Source: an uncultured Rhodospirillales bacterium
GTDB taxonomy: Bacteria; Pseudomonadota; Alphaproteobacteria; Azospirillales; Azospirillaceae
Direction of reading: 5' to 3'
Assembly: GCA_903856295.1 (NCBI GenBank)
Contig: CAIOBP010000205.1
Location: 1 to 61,856, forward strand
Length of the DNA: 61,856 nt
Part shown: one piece after another, positions 34,932 through 43,195 of the stretch
How positions within the stretch are numbered: position 1 is the first letter of the stretch
How the letters are laid out: the number at the start of each line of letters is the position of its first letter
Notes under the pieces: model-generated
What the model was told of the DNA's origin: nothing
Database searches by the model: none
What the model saw: the letters and a program-made list of their open reading frames with translations, nothing else
Translations under genes and position numbers: made by a program

Positions 34932-35362
34932 CCACGGAGCGGCCGGACTCGTCGGCCTTGTGGGCCCTTGCGGTCACGCTGCTGGCGGTGGCTGCGGTCG
35001 CGGCGTCGCTTTGGGTCCACCCCCCCTCGGCGTATCGAACGGATCAGCTGGATCAGCGCCGAGGCTGGGATTTGCAGCACTTATCGACCCAGATCGGAGC
35101 TTATTGGCGATCCCATCGCGAGTTGCCGCCAACGCTCGATGTTCTGGTCGGGGATCAGAGGATCAATCCCCGGACGTTGCGAGACCCCGAGACCGGCGCG
35201 CCCCATCGCTACCGCATTCTGAGCAAAACCTCGTATCTGCTGTGCGCCGCGATCGCGCATCCCGACCAAATTCGTGAACAGCATAACTTGGCACTGGTAA
35301 ACGATGAGGGTGACCAATCACTGGCGTGCTACAGATATATCGTCGCCCAGAACGGGCAATAA
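34928..35362 (+). CDS. uncharacterised membrane-anchored protein, partner of the DUF5671 gene
   Basis: A protein of 144 residues with one N-terminal membrane helix (LWALAVTLLAVAAVAASLWV) and a periplasmic domain containing DLQHLSTQIGAYWRSHRELP, PETGAPHRYRILSKTSYLL and two Cys. The layout, an N-terminal helix and then 'D..R..DL..L...I..Y......LP..LD.L', resembles minor-pilin-like or T2SS-pseudopilin-like proteins, but I do not recognise a named family. Translational coupling to the upstream gene supports a joint role. Confidence 0.65.
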   Translation: MTTERPDSSALWALAVTLLAVAAVAASLWVHPPSAYRTDQLDQRRGWDLQHLSTQIGAYWRSHRELPPTLDVLVGDQRINPRTLRDPETGAPHRYRILSKTSYLLCAAIAHPDQIREQHNLALVNDEGDQSLACYRYIVAQNGQ

Positions 35363-35391
35363 CCTGGCACGTTGCGATCACCAGAGACAAA

Positions 35392-36606
35392 ATGGCCGCG
35401 GAATCTCCAGTCATGTCACAGCACGGCGCGCCGCCGGGGCAAGAAGCGCCCAAATGCGGTTTGGACTCTGGCACCCCCCGCCCCCCGCCGCACGATGAAA
35501 ATCACCACCTGATCCGAGTCTGGGATCTTGGGCTCAGACTGTTTCACTGGTCGTTGGTTGCAATCGTCGCCTTCATGATCATCAGCGGCTTCTTTCTCTA
35601 TAAGACGTCGCTGGCTCTTCACGCGGCCGCTGGCTATGCCGTTATGGCATTGCTGACGTTTCGCGTGGTTTGGGGCGTTTTTGGCTCGGAGTTCAGCCGC
35701 TTCCGCAGCTTTCTGTTTCCCGTCGGCCACAGCGCCGCCTATCTGCGCGACCTCGTGCGCGGGCGACAGGACCACCATCTTGGCCACACCCCCTTGGCGG
35801 CACTGATGGTCTTCGCCCTGCTGGCGACCCTGACGGCGCTGTCGGTCAGCGGTGTGGTGGCGTTGGGCGGGGAGGAGCAGGAAGGCCCGCTTGGCCGCTT
35901 GGCCGGGATGGCGGCCGGGGACGAGGCCGCCATCCTTCATGCGCTGCTGGCATGGGGGCTGGTCGGGCTGGTCGCTGCCCACCTCATGGGCGTCGCCGTG
36001 TCCAGCCGGCTTGGCGAGCCCCGGTTGGTCCGCGCCATGCTCGACGGGCTGAAGCCGGCGTCGCGGGGCGCCGCCCCTCCAGCGTTGCGGCCGGGACAAC
36101 CGGGGCGGGCGCTTGCGGCACTGCTGCTGTGCGCCGCCGCCGTGGCCGCGTTTCTGCTGTGGAGCGGGCGTTTGCCGCCGGTGCCGGCGCCCCCGGCGCT
36201 CGACCCGTCCTACCGCGGCGAATGCGGCGCCTGTCATTGCGCCTATTACCCGTCGCTGCTTCCGGCCGCCTCCTGGCACACGATGATGGCCGGACTGACC
36301 GACCATTTTGGCGAAGACGCGCGACTCGATCCGCCGCAAGCCGCCGCGATCGAAGCCTGGCTGCTCGCCCACGCCGCCGACGCCGCCGAGTCCGGCTCGG
36401 CTCGGCGTTTTCTCGAGGTGAACCCGGCCAAGCCGCTTCAGATCACCGCCGCTCCGCCCTGGCTCGAGCGCCATGGCCGGGTCGAAGCCGGGGTCTTCAA
36501 GCGGGTCAAGGGCGGGGCGGGAAATTGTACAGCTTGTCACGGTGATGCCGAGCGTGGACGATTCAGTTACCGAAAAATCCAGCTTCCAAGTGAGCATGCT
36601 CAATGA
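35392..36606 (+). CDS. cytochrome b561 fused to a DHC-like c-type cytochrome domain
   Basis: A membrane electron carrier of about 404 residues. The N-terminal part is a four-helix b561 with the haem-ligating His residues in WDLGLRLFHWSLVAIVAF, SLALHAAAGYAVMALLTFR and LHALLAWGLVGLVAAHLMG. After a further helix (AALLLCAAAVAAFLLWS) comes a periplasmic domain with two haem-c sites, CGACH and CTACH, and the phrase SLLPAASWHTMMAGLTDHFG that is also found in DHC. It would pass electrons from quinol to the soluble cytochromes encoded next. ATG at 35392 or 35413 is possible. Confidence 0.88.
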   Translation: MAAESPVMSQHGAPPGQEAPKCGLDSGTPRPPPHDENHHLIRVWDLGLRLFHWSLVAIVAFMIISGFFLYKTSLALHAAAGYAVMALLTFRVVWGVFGSEFSRFRSFLFPVGHSAAYLRDLVRGRQDHHLGHTPLAALMVFALLATLTALSVSGVVALGGEEQEGPLGRLAGMAAGDEAAILHALLAWGLVGLVAAHLMGVAVSSRLGEPRLVRAMLDGLKPASRGAAPPALRPGQPGRALAALLLCAAAVAAFLLWSGRLPPVPAPPALDPSYRGECGACHCAYYPSLLPAASWHTMMAGLTDHFGEDARLDPPQAAAIEAWLLAHAADAAESGSARRFLEVNPAKPLQITAAPPWLERHGRVEAGVFKRVKGGAGNCTACHGDAERGRFSYRKIQLPSEHAQ

Positions 36607-37043
36607 CACGACCAACCACCCCAGTGGCAGCGGGCCTCGCCGTGCTCGCCGTGTTCCTGTCGTTTTCCAGCCGCGCCGCCGACGCCCCCTCGGACGCCCG
36701 GGGAGCCCTGCTCGCCGCGCTGGCGGTCGAGGCGAAGGCCGCCGACCCGGCCTTCAGCGGATTTTCAGCGGAGCGCGGCGCGGCCTTTTTCGCCAACAAA
36801 TTCGCGACCGGCAAACCCGACACCCCGTCCTGCACGAGCTGCCATTCGACGGATCCGCGTCAGCCCGGCCAGACCCGCGCCGGAAAAGCGATCGCGGCGA
36901 TGGCGGTTTCCGTGACCGCCAATCGGTTTTCGGACCCGGAGAAGGTCGCCAAGTGGTTCGAGCGCAATTGCAACGGCGTGATCGGCCGGACGTGCTCGGC
37001 AGGTGAAAAAGGGGACTTTTTGACGTTCATGAGCAGTCGCTAG
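36603..37043 (+). CDS. SHP-type (DUF1924) monohaem cytochrome c
   Basis: A periplasmic cytochrome of 146 residues with a signal peptide (VAAGLAVLAVFLSFSSRAA) and one haem site CTSCH in TPSCTSCHSTDPRQPGQ. The rest (FSAERGAAFFANKFATGKP, ANRFSDPEKVAKWFERNCN) is typical of sphaeroides haem protein, a cytochrome whose haem can bind oxygen or nitric oxide in family members studied. It overlaps the b561 gene by 4 bases and lies just before the DHC gene, the known SHP-DHC-b561 arrangement. Confidence 0.86.
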   Translation: MTRPTTPVAAGLAVLAVFLSFSSRAADAPSDARGALLAALAVEAKAADPAFSGFSAERGAAFFANKFATGKPDTPSCTSCHSTDPRQPGQTRAGKAIAAMAVSVTANRFSDPEKVAKWFERNCNGVIGRTCSAGEKGDFLTFMSSR

Positions 37044-37115
37044 GCGATGACCGGAAGGCATCGCCTCCACGCCCCGTGACTTAGACTCGGCACCATAAGA
37101 AATGAGATTTCCACC

Positions 37116-37568
37116 ATGAGACGTATGACAGGTTCGATGGTCCTGGTTTTGGCCTTGTCTGTGGTTTGTCCGACAATGGCCGCAGCCGCGGACGAAGCGA
37201 AGACGCAATCGATTAGAGCCCTGGTAATCAAGGAGTGCGGCTCCTGCCACCTTCCCTACAAGCCCAAGTTTCTGCCCGGCGGCGCCTGGGAGAAGATCAT
37301 GGCAAGTCTTAAGGACCATTATGGCGATGTGGTTTCCCTGCCCCCGGATGTCGCGGGAGCCATCTCGAAATTCTATGTGAGTGGTGGCAGTTGGGAGTCC
37401 TGGAAAGTCGCGCCGGGCCAGACCCTACCGCGCATCACCACGCAACCCTGGTGGAAGCGCGCGATGGGCGACCTGGATTTCAAGAAGCCCCGCATTCGCA
37501 GCCGGTCGAATTGCGGCGCCTGCCACACCAATGCCGATGCATATCTGGCGGTGCCCAAAGACGAATGA
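37116..37568 (+). CDS. dihaem cytochrome c (DHC)
   Basis: A periplasmic dihaem cytochrome of 150 residues with a signal peptide (SMVLVLALSVVCPTMAAAA). The haem sites are CGSCH in IKECGSCHLPYKPKFLP and CGACH near the C-terminus. In family studies DHC donates electrons to SHP. Its N-terminal half is similar to the periplasmic part of the b561 fusion two genes upstream, which suggests that part arose by fusion of a DHC copy. A perfect hairpin follows the stop. Confidence 0.88.
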   Translation: MRRMTGSMVLVLALSVVCPTMAAAADEAKTQSIRALVIKECGSCHLPYKPKFLPGGAWEKIMASLKDHYGDVVSLPPDVAGAISKFYVSGGSWESWKVAPGQTLPRITTQPWWKRAMGDLDFKKPRIRSRSNCGACHTNADAYLAVPKDE

Positions 37569-37579
37569 CACCGACCAAG

Positions 37580-37610
37580 CCGATGATCTGGCCCCTGGTC
37601 AGATCATCGG
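37580..37610. terminator. hairpin between DHC and phytochelatin-synthase-like genes
   Basis: A perfect 11-bp stem (CCGATGATCTG and its complement) closes a nine-base loop between two convergent genes. There is no T-run; it may serve both strands. Confidence 0.5.
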
Positions 37611-37632
37611 CGAGGTCTGGAGTGGAAGCAGG

Positions 37633-38469
37633 TCAGTTTCCTTCCTGCTTCAAGACGTCCCGGGCGGCCTGAATCTTGTCAGCCTTGATCTCGGCGGCGC
37701 TCTTCTTGGTGATGACGACGAATCCACGGTAGAGCTTGGTGGTGGCGTCGATCTGATCCTCGGTGTTCAGGGATGACCACAAATCCTCCAGCGTCACCCA
37801 CACCGGCTGGCCGGAACCGTCCTTCAAGCCACCTTCGGTGATGCCGTTCTTGTACCGCGCCGTGTCCATGATGAGCACGCGGTCGGTCTTGGGATCGTAA
37901 GTGGCGAGGGGCGAGTGGTGGCCGGATCCGGCCTGATTGAGCTTCCCGCGCAGATAATTGATGATCACCCGCGAGTTGGGATCAGACAAGGCGGCGGTGA
38001 TGATCGTCTTGAATCCGTCGAAGCCCAGCTCGGGCGTCGCATGATGGGTCGTCGCCTTGACGAATTTATTGGTCGAAATCGCGGCGCCCAATTGATCAAG
38101 CGTCAGCCCCTCCATATTTATTTTATTCGGCGCCTTCACCGACAGGAAGCTTTTGCTGAAAATCGTATGCTGATTGATCGACAGGAACGGGAACCAGTCA
38201 TCGACATAGTTTTCCCCAGGAATTCCCAGCGAATTCAGGGAAATCACCGTGCTGGCGACGCCGCAATAGGCCTGCGTCCGCTGAGATTCGTAGGACTCGA
38301 AGATATGAGCCACAGAACTCCAAATCTCCGGCCGCTCCGTGGCGCTTTCCAAAATCGCCTTTGACCGGAAGTCGTCAAAGGGAATCAGGTCTGAGGCGCG
38401 CGCGGGGCCTGTAATTATCCCAATAATCAGCGCGGATGCCAGGAGTGTTACCTTTTGAGCGCGCATCAC
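37633..38469 (-). CDS. secreted phytochelatin-synthase-like cysteine peptidase
   Basis: An exported papain-like protein of 278 residues. It has a signal peptide (KVTLLASALIIGIITGPARA) and the catalytic triad order of the phytochelatin synthase family: Cys in QAYCGVASTVISLNSL, His in GSGHHSPLATYDP, and Asp in RVLIMDTARYK. Bacterial members usually act as glutathione hydrolases or gamma-glutamylcysteine transferases. Location outside the cytoplasm is inferred from the signal. It is a one-gene unit, lower in G+C than its neighbours. Confidence 0.85.
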   Translation of the reverse strand: MMRAQKVTLLASALIIGIITGPARASDLIPFDDFRSKAILESATERPEIWSSVAHIFESYESQRTQAYCGVASTVISLNSLGIPGENYVDDWFPFLSINQHTIFSKSFLSVKAPNKINMEGLTLDQLGAAISTNKFVKATTHHATPELGFDGFKTIITAALSDPNSRVIINYLRGKLNQAGSGHHSPLATYDPKTDRVLIMDTARYKNGITEGGLKDGSGQPVWVTLEDLWSSLNTEDQIDATTKLYRGFVVITKKSAAEIKADKIQAARDVLKQEGN

Positions 38470-38607
38470 ACCTTACTCCTAAACGTTCTATCACTTGCAT
38501 AGCCTATCATGGCCCGGATGGGGTGTCCAGACGACCGCAATCGCGATCGGCGGCCGCGCCGCCCGCGCGGCGCCCCATCAGCGAAAAACAGTATAAAGCC
38601 GCGTGGC

Positions 38608-38937
38608 TTACTTTTTCGGAGGACGCCAGCCCGCCGCCAGCGCCTCGGCTTCGGAACAGAACCAGCGCTCGCCTTTACTCTGATCGAGCTTTGTCTTCGA
38701 ATACCACGGATCACCGGGAAGATGATAAACTCGCTCGCCCTTTTCGCTGATATTTCCCTTGATGACACAAGCGGACGGCACGCTGGCGGTGCTTTGAGCA
38801 CCAGACGGGCTTCGAGAGCCACCCGGGAACATTACAAGATAAATTATGACCCCGATAACAGCAATGAGCAGGACGGCTCCCGGAATGACGAACCTTCTCA
38901 TAATATACGGCCTGAGATACTCGTTCATGTCACCCAC
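38608..38937 (-). CDS. membrane-anchored small protein with one 'GNI..KGER.YH.PG' domain
   Basis: A protein of 109 residues. One membrane helix (FVIPGAVLLIAVIGVIIYLV) is followed by a linker and a 50-residue domain: ACVIKGNISEKGERVYHLPG, then YSKTKLDQSKGERWFCSEAE and AAGWRPPKK. This domain occurs at the ends of many secreted proteins and ExoI-like nucleases (often called the sunset domain). The two Cys are expected to form a disulfide. It is paralogous to each half of the protein encoded at 40070-40489. No enzymatic residues are apparent. Confidence 0.75.
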   Translation of the reverse strand: MGDMNEYLRPYIMRRFVIPGAVLLIAVIGVIIYLVMFPGGSRSPSGAQSTASVPSACVIKGNISEKGERVYHLPGDPWYSKTKLDQSKGERWFCSEAEALAAGWRPPKK

Positions 38938-39093
38938 CGAGTGTTAAACACCAGCACCGCGGCTTGCGCACCATGAGCGAGCTTTAGCCGGATGCCGCTG
39001 CGATTGATGCCAACTTTAGCTATCAAACCAGATTCTCTTCACTCATAGTGCCAACGCGCGAATTGACTGTCAAGAGCTCTATCGGGTTTGCCC

Positions 39094-39122
39094 TTGACAC
39101 GATTTCGCACCCTCGACACAAT
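39094..39122 (+). promoter_or_regulatory. possible promoter of the coiled-coil gene
   Basis: TTGACA is followed after 17 bases by CACAAT, about 80 bases before the start codon. The surrounding 38938-39201 is otherwise non-coding as far as I can see. Confidence 0.35.
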
Positions 39123-39201
39123 GTTGAGTGTAGATGACCAGCAGGCTGGACAAACCCTGATTAACCGCCAGTTTTTATCAACTGCTGAACAGGAGGTGCG
39201 C

Positions 39202-39972
39202 ATGTTCTCATTCTTGAAAGCGATAGCCGGCGTTAAGGGTGAGCAGTTGGGTCAGGATATCGTCGAGGCGCTCGTTGCGCTCGACCCCGAATCCGCCAGC
39301 CAGGCTCAACTCGAGGAAATGGAAAAGGATCTCGACAGAGCCGGAGCCGTTATTCAAAAACTGCGCACCGACTATGACCGGGAGCTTCGCGAATACGACG
39401 CGATCAAGAAGCGTTACGATCAGTTGCTGGCCGCCGCCGAGATCATGCAGCGCAAGATCGAGGCCCCCGCCACCGCCGACAAGGCGGGGATCGAGGCCAG
39501 CCTGGCCAAGCTGCTTGAGCAGCTTGAGCAACTCCAGCCTGACGTTGGCGCCGAACAGAAGGATGTGGACGAGGTCAAGGCCTTGATCGAGCAGGCCCAG
39601 GCCGCCTACCGGGAAAAGGCCGAGGCCCTGACCAAGGCCAAGCAGGGTCTGGAGCGGGCCAAACGCGACATGCAGCGGGCCACCCAGGAACAGGAACGGG
39701 CCGCCGAGAAGGCCCAGCGCGCGGCCGAGGTCTCCGGGCTGCGCTCCGGCTCGGTCAGCGGCCTGACCGTGGCCACCGACGCCATGCAGCGCCGCGCCGA
39801 TGAGGCTCGGGCCATCGCCGAAACGGCGAAGCTCAAAGCCGAAACCCTGACTTCGCTCGCCAACCCGAACACGACAGATGCCAACATCGCCGCGGCTCTG
39901 AAAGAGGCTCAGGGCGGCGGCGGCCAATCGGGCATCAGCATTTCAGAGCGGCTGGCCAAACTGAAGAAATAG
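39202..39972 (+). CDS. coiled-coil protein, PspA-like in shape
   Basis: A protein of 256 residues that is almost entirely helical and rich in Glu, Lys, Ala and Gln. A short head (MFSFLKAIAGVKGEQLGQDI) leads to long coiled coils, for example LEEMEKDLDRAGAVIQKLR and GLERAKRDMQRATQEQERAA. It ends in a Gly-rich linker and an amphipathic tail (ISERLAKLKK). PspA/IM30 proteins have a similar build, but I cannot confirm homology. The start at 39202 is decided by a perfect AGGAGGT upstream; the frame is open earlier to 39088. It lies between two paralogous small-domain genes. Confidence 0.72.
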   Translation: MFSFLKAIAGVKGEQLGQDIVEALVALDPESASQAQLEEMEKDLDRAGAVIQKLRTDYDRELREYDAIKKRYDQLLAAAEIMQRKIEAPATADKAGIEASLAKLLEQLEQLQPDVGAEQKDVDEVKALIEQAQAAYREKAEALTKAKQGLERAKRDMQRATQEQERAAEKAQRAAEVSGLRSGSVSGLTVATDAMQRRADEARAIAETAKLKAETLTSLANPNTTDANIAAALKEAQGGGGQSGISISERLAKLKK

Positions 39973-40027
39973 CCCGGATACCGTGCTGCCGTGCTTGGGA
40001 TGCCGGGCTTGGGATGAGCGTGGTTAC

Positions 40028-40065
40028 AGGGCGCCCCCCGATTCGACCGGATCGGGGGGCGCTCT
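40028..40065. terminator. bidirectional terminator-like hairpin
   Basis: A 15-bp stem rich in GC (arm AGGGCGCCCCCCGAT, one G-T pair) with an 8-base loop lies between the coiled-coil gene and the convergent gene at 40070. T-rich bases follow on the plus side and an A-rich stretch precedes the opposite stop. Confidence 0.65.
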
Positions 40066-40069
40066 GGCC

Positions 40070-40489
40070 TTATTTCTTCGGCCCGCGCCAGCCCGCCGCC
40101 AGGGCTTCCGTCTCGGAGCAGAACCAGCGCTCGCCCTTGCCGGGGTCGACTTTTGTCCGCTCATAGAGGGCGTCGCCTGGGCTGTAATAGATCCGCTCGT
40201 CCTTTTCGCCAACATTCCCCTTGATCGCACACGCCGCGCTCGGAGAGCGCCAGCCGGCCGCCCGGGCTTCCTTTTCCGAACAGAACCAGCGCTCGCCCCG
40301 GCTCGGGTCCAGTTTGGTCTTCGCATACCATTGGTCGCCGGGCAGATGATAAATGCGCTCGCCCTTCTCGTTTATGTTGCCCTTGACCGTACAGGCGGCG
40401 TTCGCCGGCGCAGCCGAATCCGGGGCGGCGGAGGCCGAAAAAGCCGCCAGTATGATAAGGGCCGAAAGAGCACGGGGCAGGGAAGTCAT
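40070..40489 (-). CDS. secreted protein with two tandem 'GNI..KGER.YH.PG' domains
   Basis: A protein of 139 residues with a signal peptide (SLPRALSALIILAAFSASA) and two copies of the same 50-residue domain. Copy one reads ACTVKGNINEKGERIYHLPG; copy two reads ACAIKGNVGEKDERIYYSPG. Each ends in GERWFCSE and AAGWR, with one Cys at each end of each copy. It is the tandem version of the single-domain protein at 38608. The start at 40489 has GGAGG upstream and sets the signal peptide; the frame is open up to 40618. Confidence 0.75.
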   Translation of the reverse strand: MTSLPRALSALIILAAFSASAAPDSAAPANAACTVKGNINEKGERIYHLPGDQWYAKTKLDPSRGERWFCSEKEARAAGWRSPSAACAIKGNVGEKDERIYYSPGDALYERTKVDPGKGERWFCSETEALAAGWRGPKK

Positions 40490-40728
40490 TGCGATGCCTC
40501 CAACAAAGTGATGCCAACCAGCGGCCCGGTCGATGGGACCGGCGTTTAACTCTGCCGGAATGCTACCTGATTTCCTCACCCGCCACCACGTGTCACGCGG
40601 CGCGGGCCGAAACGGCATGGCGCACGGGAAACCGCCTGCCTATAATCGGCTGGCGCCTGATCTGCGCGCCAAGACGTTTGACCCCGTGCCCCTCTCTCTT
40701 GTCGGCTTGACTCGAAGGACCTCCCGCC

Positions 40729-41811
40729 ATGGCCCCGCCGGCTCTTCGTCCCGGACTTCTTGACATCGCGCCCTATGTCGGTGGCGAGACCCACGCGCCG
40801 GGGGCCGAACGGCTGATCCGGCTGGCCTCCAACGAGGGCGCGTTCGGCCCCAGCCCGAAAGCCGTGGCCGCCTATCGGGCGGCGGCGGACGAGATGCACC
40901 GCTATCCCGACGGCGGCAGCCGGACGCTGGTCGAAGCGCTGGCCCGGCATCACGGCGTCGATCCCAAGCTGATCGTCTGCGGCAACGGCTCCGACGAAAT
41001 TCTGCACCTGCTGGCTCTCGCCTACGCCGGGCCGGGCGACGAGGTGCTGTACAGCGCTCACGGCTTTCTGGTTTACCCGATCGCCGCCCGCAGCGTCGGC
41101 GCGGTGCCGGTGGCGGTGCCCGAGCGCGCCCTGACCGCCGATGTCGACGCCCTGCTGGCGGCGGTGACGCCGCGCACCCGCATACTCTACCTCGCCAATC
41201 CCAACAACCCGACCGGCTCCTACCTCTCCGAGTCGGAATTGCGCCGGCTCCATGCCGGCCTGCCCGACTCCGTGCTGCTGGTGATCGACGCCGCCTATGC
41301 CGAGTTCGCCGACGCCGCCGACTACAGCGCCGGCCAGGAGATGGCCACCGGCTTCGCCAATGTCGTGATGACCCGGACCTTCTCCAAGGTCTACGCCCTC
41401 GGCGGACTGCGGCTGGGCTGGGCGGTGTGCCCGCCGGCCATCGCCGACGCCCTGCACCGGATTCGCGGCCCCTTCAACATCAACAGCGCCGCCCAGGCCG
41501 CCGGAGTCGCCGCCCTCGACGATACCGTGTTCGTCGGCGCGGCGGTGCGCCACAATCATCAGGCCCGGCAGTGGTTCGCCGACCGCCTCGGCGCGCTGGG
41601 CCTTGTCGTTCATCCCAGCCAGGCCAACTTCGTCCTGGTGTCGTTCGCCGGCTGGGGCGATCCCGAGTCGGTGCGTCAGTTTCTCAAGGCGCGCGGCATT
41701 CTGGTACGCCAGATGAGCGCTTACGGCCTGCCCGCATGCCTGCGCATCACCATCGGCCGCTCCGACGAGCTGAGCGCGGTGCTGGATGCGCTGACGGCCT
41801 ACCCAAGGTGA
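40729..41811 (+). CDS. hisC: histidinol-phosphate aminotransferase
   Basis: PLP enzyme of 360 residues, fold type I. It probably makes histidinol phosphate and, given the next gene, may also transaminate aromatic keto acids. Signatures: GNGSDEILHLLALAYAGPGD, LANPNNPTGSYLS, the Asp of VIDAAYAEF, and the PLP Lys in TRTFSKVYALGGLRLGWA. The start MAPPALRPGLLDIAPYVGG matches the family. It overlaps tyrC by one base, the common HisC-TyrC pair of alphaproteobacteria. Confidence 0.93.
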   Translation: MAPPALRPGLLDIAPYVGGETHAPGAERLIRLASNEGAFGPSPKAVAAYRAAADEMHRYPDGGSRTLVEALARHHGVDPKLIVCGNGSDEILHLLALAYAGPGDEVLYSAHGFLVYPIAARSVGAVPVAVPERALTADVDALLAAVTPRTRILYLANPNNPTGSYLSESELRRLHAGLPDSVLLVIDAAYAEFADAADYSAGQEMATGFANVVMTRTFSKVYALGGLRLGWAVCPPAIADALHRIRGPFNINSAAQAAGVAALDDTVFVGAAVRHNHQARQWFADRLGALGLVVHPSQANFVLVSFAGWGDPESVRQFLKARGILVRQMSAYGLPACLRITIGRSDELSAVLDALTAYPR

Positions 41812-42704
41812 TGCCCCCCATGACCGAGCCCCTTTTCGAACGCGTGGCCCTGATCGGCATCGGCCTGATCGGCTCGTCGCTGGCGCTGGCGATCCGTCAC
41901 CACCGGCTGGCCCGCCGGGTGGTCTGTGCCGACCGCGACCCCGAGCATGTCCGGCTGGCCCTGGACCTCGGGCTGGTCGATGAGGCCAGCACCGACCTCG
42001 CGGCCATGCTGGCCGGCGCGGATCTGGTGGTGCTGTGCACGCCGGTCGGCAGCTTCGGGACCTTGGCCGGCGACATCGCGCCGCTGCTGGCCCCGGGCGC
42101 CACGGTTTCCGACGTTGGTTCGGTCAAGGAGCTGGTGCTGCGCGAGGTGGCGCCGAAGCTGCCGGCGGGGGTGCATCTGGTCCCCGCCCATCCCATCGCC
42201 GGCACCGAACATTCCGGCCCCAAGGCCGGGCAGGTCGAGCTGTTCCAGGGTCGCTGGTGCATCCTGACCCCGCCCGAGGGCACCGACCCGCAGGCCGTAA
42301 GCAAGGTCCGCGCCCTGTGGGAAGGGGTGGGCTCGATGGTCGAGATCATGGAAGCCTCCCACCACGACCGGGTGCTGGCCATCACCTCGCACCTGCCGCA
42401 TCTGATCGCCTACACCATCGTCGACACCGCGGTCGGGCTCGAGGATTCCACCCAGTCGGAGGTGATCAAGTTCTCGGCCAGCGGCTTTCGCGACTTCACC
42501 CGCATCGCCGCCTCGGACCCGGTGATGTGGCGCGACATCTTCCTCAACAATCGCGAGGCGGTGCTCGACATCCTTCAGCGCTTCACCGAGGACCTGACCC
42601 GCCTGCAACGGGCGATCCGGCGCGGCGAAGGCGACACCCTGCAAGAGCTGTTCACCCGGACGCGCCGCATCCGCCGCAGCATCATCGACGCCAAGCAGGC
42701 TTAG
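41811..42704 (+). CDS. tyrC: prephenate/arogenate dehydrogenase (TyrC)
   Basis: NAD(P)-dependent dehydrogenase of tyrosine synthesis, 297 residues. The Rossmann motif is ALIGIGLIGSSLALA; SDVGSVKELVL and PAHPIAGTEHSGPKAG are the substrate-binding signatures. No ACT or chorismate mutase domain is attached. It starts within the hisC stop codon (TGATG), so the two are translationally coupled. Whether it prefers prephenate or arogenate cannot be told from this. Confidence 0.93.
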   Translation: MPPMTEPLFERVALIGIGLIGSSLALAIRHHRLARRVVCADRDPEHVRLALDLGLVDEASTDLAAMLAGADLVVLCTPVGSFGTLAGDIAPLLAPGATVSDVGSVKELVLREVAPKLPAGVHLVPAHPIAGTEHSGPKAGQVELFQGRWCILTPPEGTDPQAVSKVRALWEGVGSMVEIMEASHHDRVLAITSHLPHLIAYTIVDTAVGLEDSTQSEVIKFSASGFRDFTRIAASDPVMWRDIFLNNREAVLDILQRFTEDLTRLQRAIRRGEGDTLQELFTRTRRIRRSIIDAKQA

Positions 42705-42762
42705 CAGAGAAACTGGCGGGGGCTCCACTTGACCAGGGCGCCCCCAAGCGACGAGGAAAACA

Positions 42763-43122
42763 ATGGATAATGGATTGAAGTGCCCACAGTGCAATTCTGA
42801 ACACGTTTATCAGGATGGCAGCTTGTGGATTTGCCCGGAATGCGCGCACGAATGGAACCCCCAGGCCGCCCCAGGCGATGCCGGTTCCGAAGCTGCGCAG
42901 GAACAGGGTGTCCGGGACGCCAACGGCAACGCGCTCGCCGATGGCGACTCGGTGACCGTGATCAAAGACTTGAAGGTCAAGGGCTCGTCATTGGTTGTCA
43001 AAGGCGGGACCAAGGTGAAGAACATCCGCCTGGTGGATGGAGCCGACGGCCACAACATTTCCTGCAAGATCGACGGCATCGGCGCGATGAATTTGAAGTC
43101 GGAGTTTGTCAAGAAAGCGTAG
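42763..43122 (+). CDS. PhnA-like zinc-ribbon protein
   Basis: A protein of 119 residues. An N-terminal zinc ribbon with two CxxC pairs ([10 protein letters not shown] and [10 protein letters not shown]) is joined by an acidic linker to the PhnA C-terminal domain ([33 protein letters not shown]). The name 'alkylphosphonate utilisation' attached to this family is historical; the role here is unknown. The stop is followed by a double-hairpin repeat. Confidence 0.88.
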   Translation: MDNGLKCPQCNSEHVYQDGSLWICPECAHEWNPQAAPGDAGSEAAQEQGVRDANGNALADGDSVTVIKDLKVKGSSLVVKGGTKVKNIRLVDGADGHNISCKIDGIGAMNLKSEFVKKA

Positions 43123-43145
43123 GGCGAGTGGGGGGGGCTAAGCAT

Positions 43146-43188
43146 CCAGGGCTCTGCCCTGGACCCGCCAAAGGCCGGCGGCCTTTGG
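43146..43188. repeat. double-hairpin intergenic repeat, copy C
   Basis: CCAGGGCTCTGCCCTGG (43146-43162) is linked by ACCCG to CCAAAGGCCGGCGGCCTTTGG (43168-43188), then AAACC. It sits in the 73-base gap between two convergent genes and would stop transcripts from both sides. It has the same layout as copy B near 16.5 kb. Confidence 0.65.
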
Positions 43189-43195
43189 AAACCGG

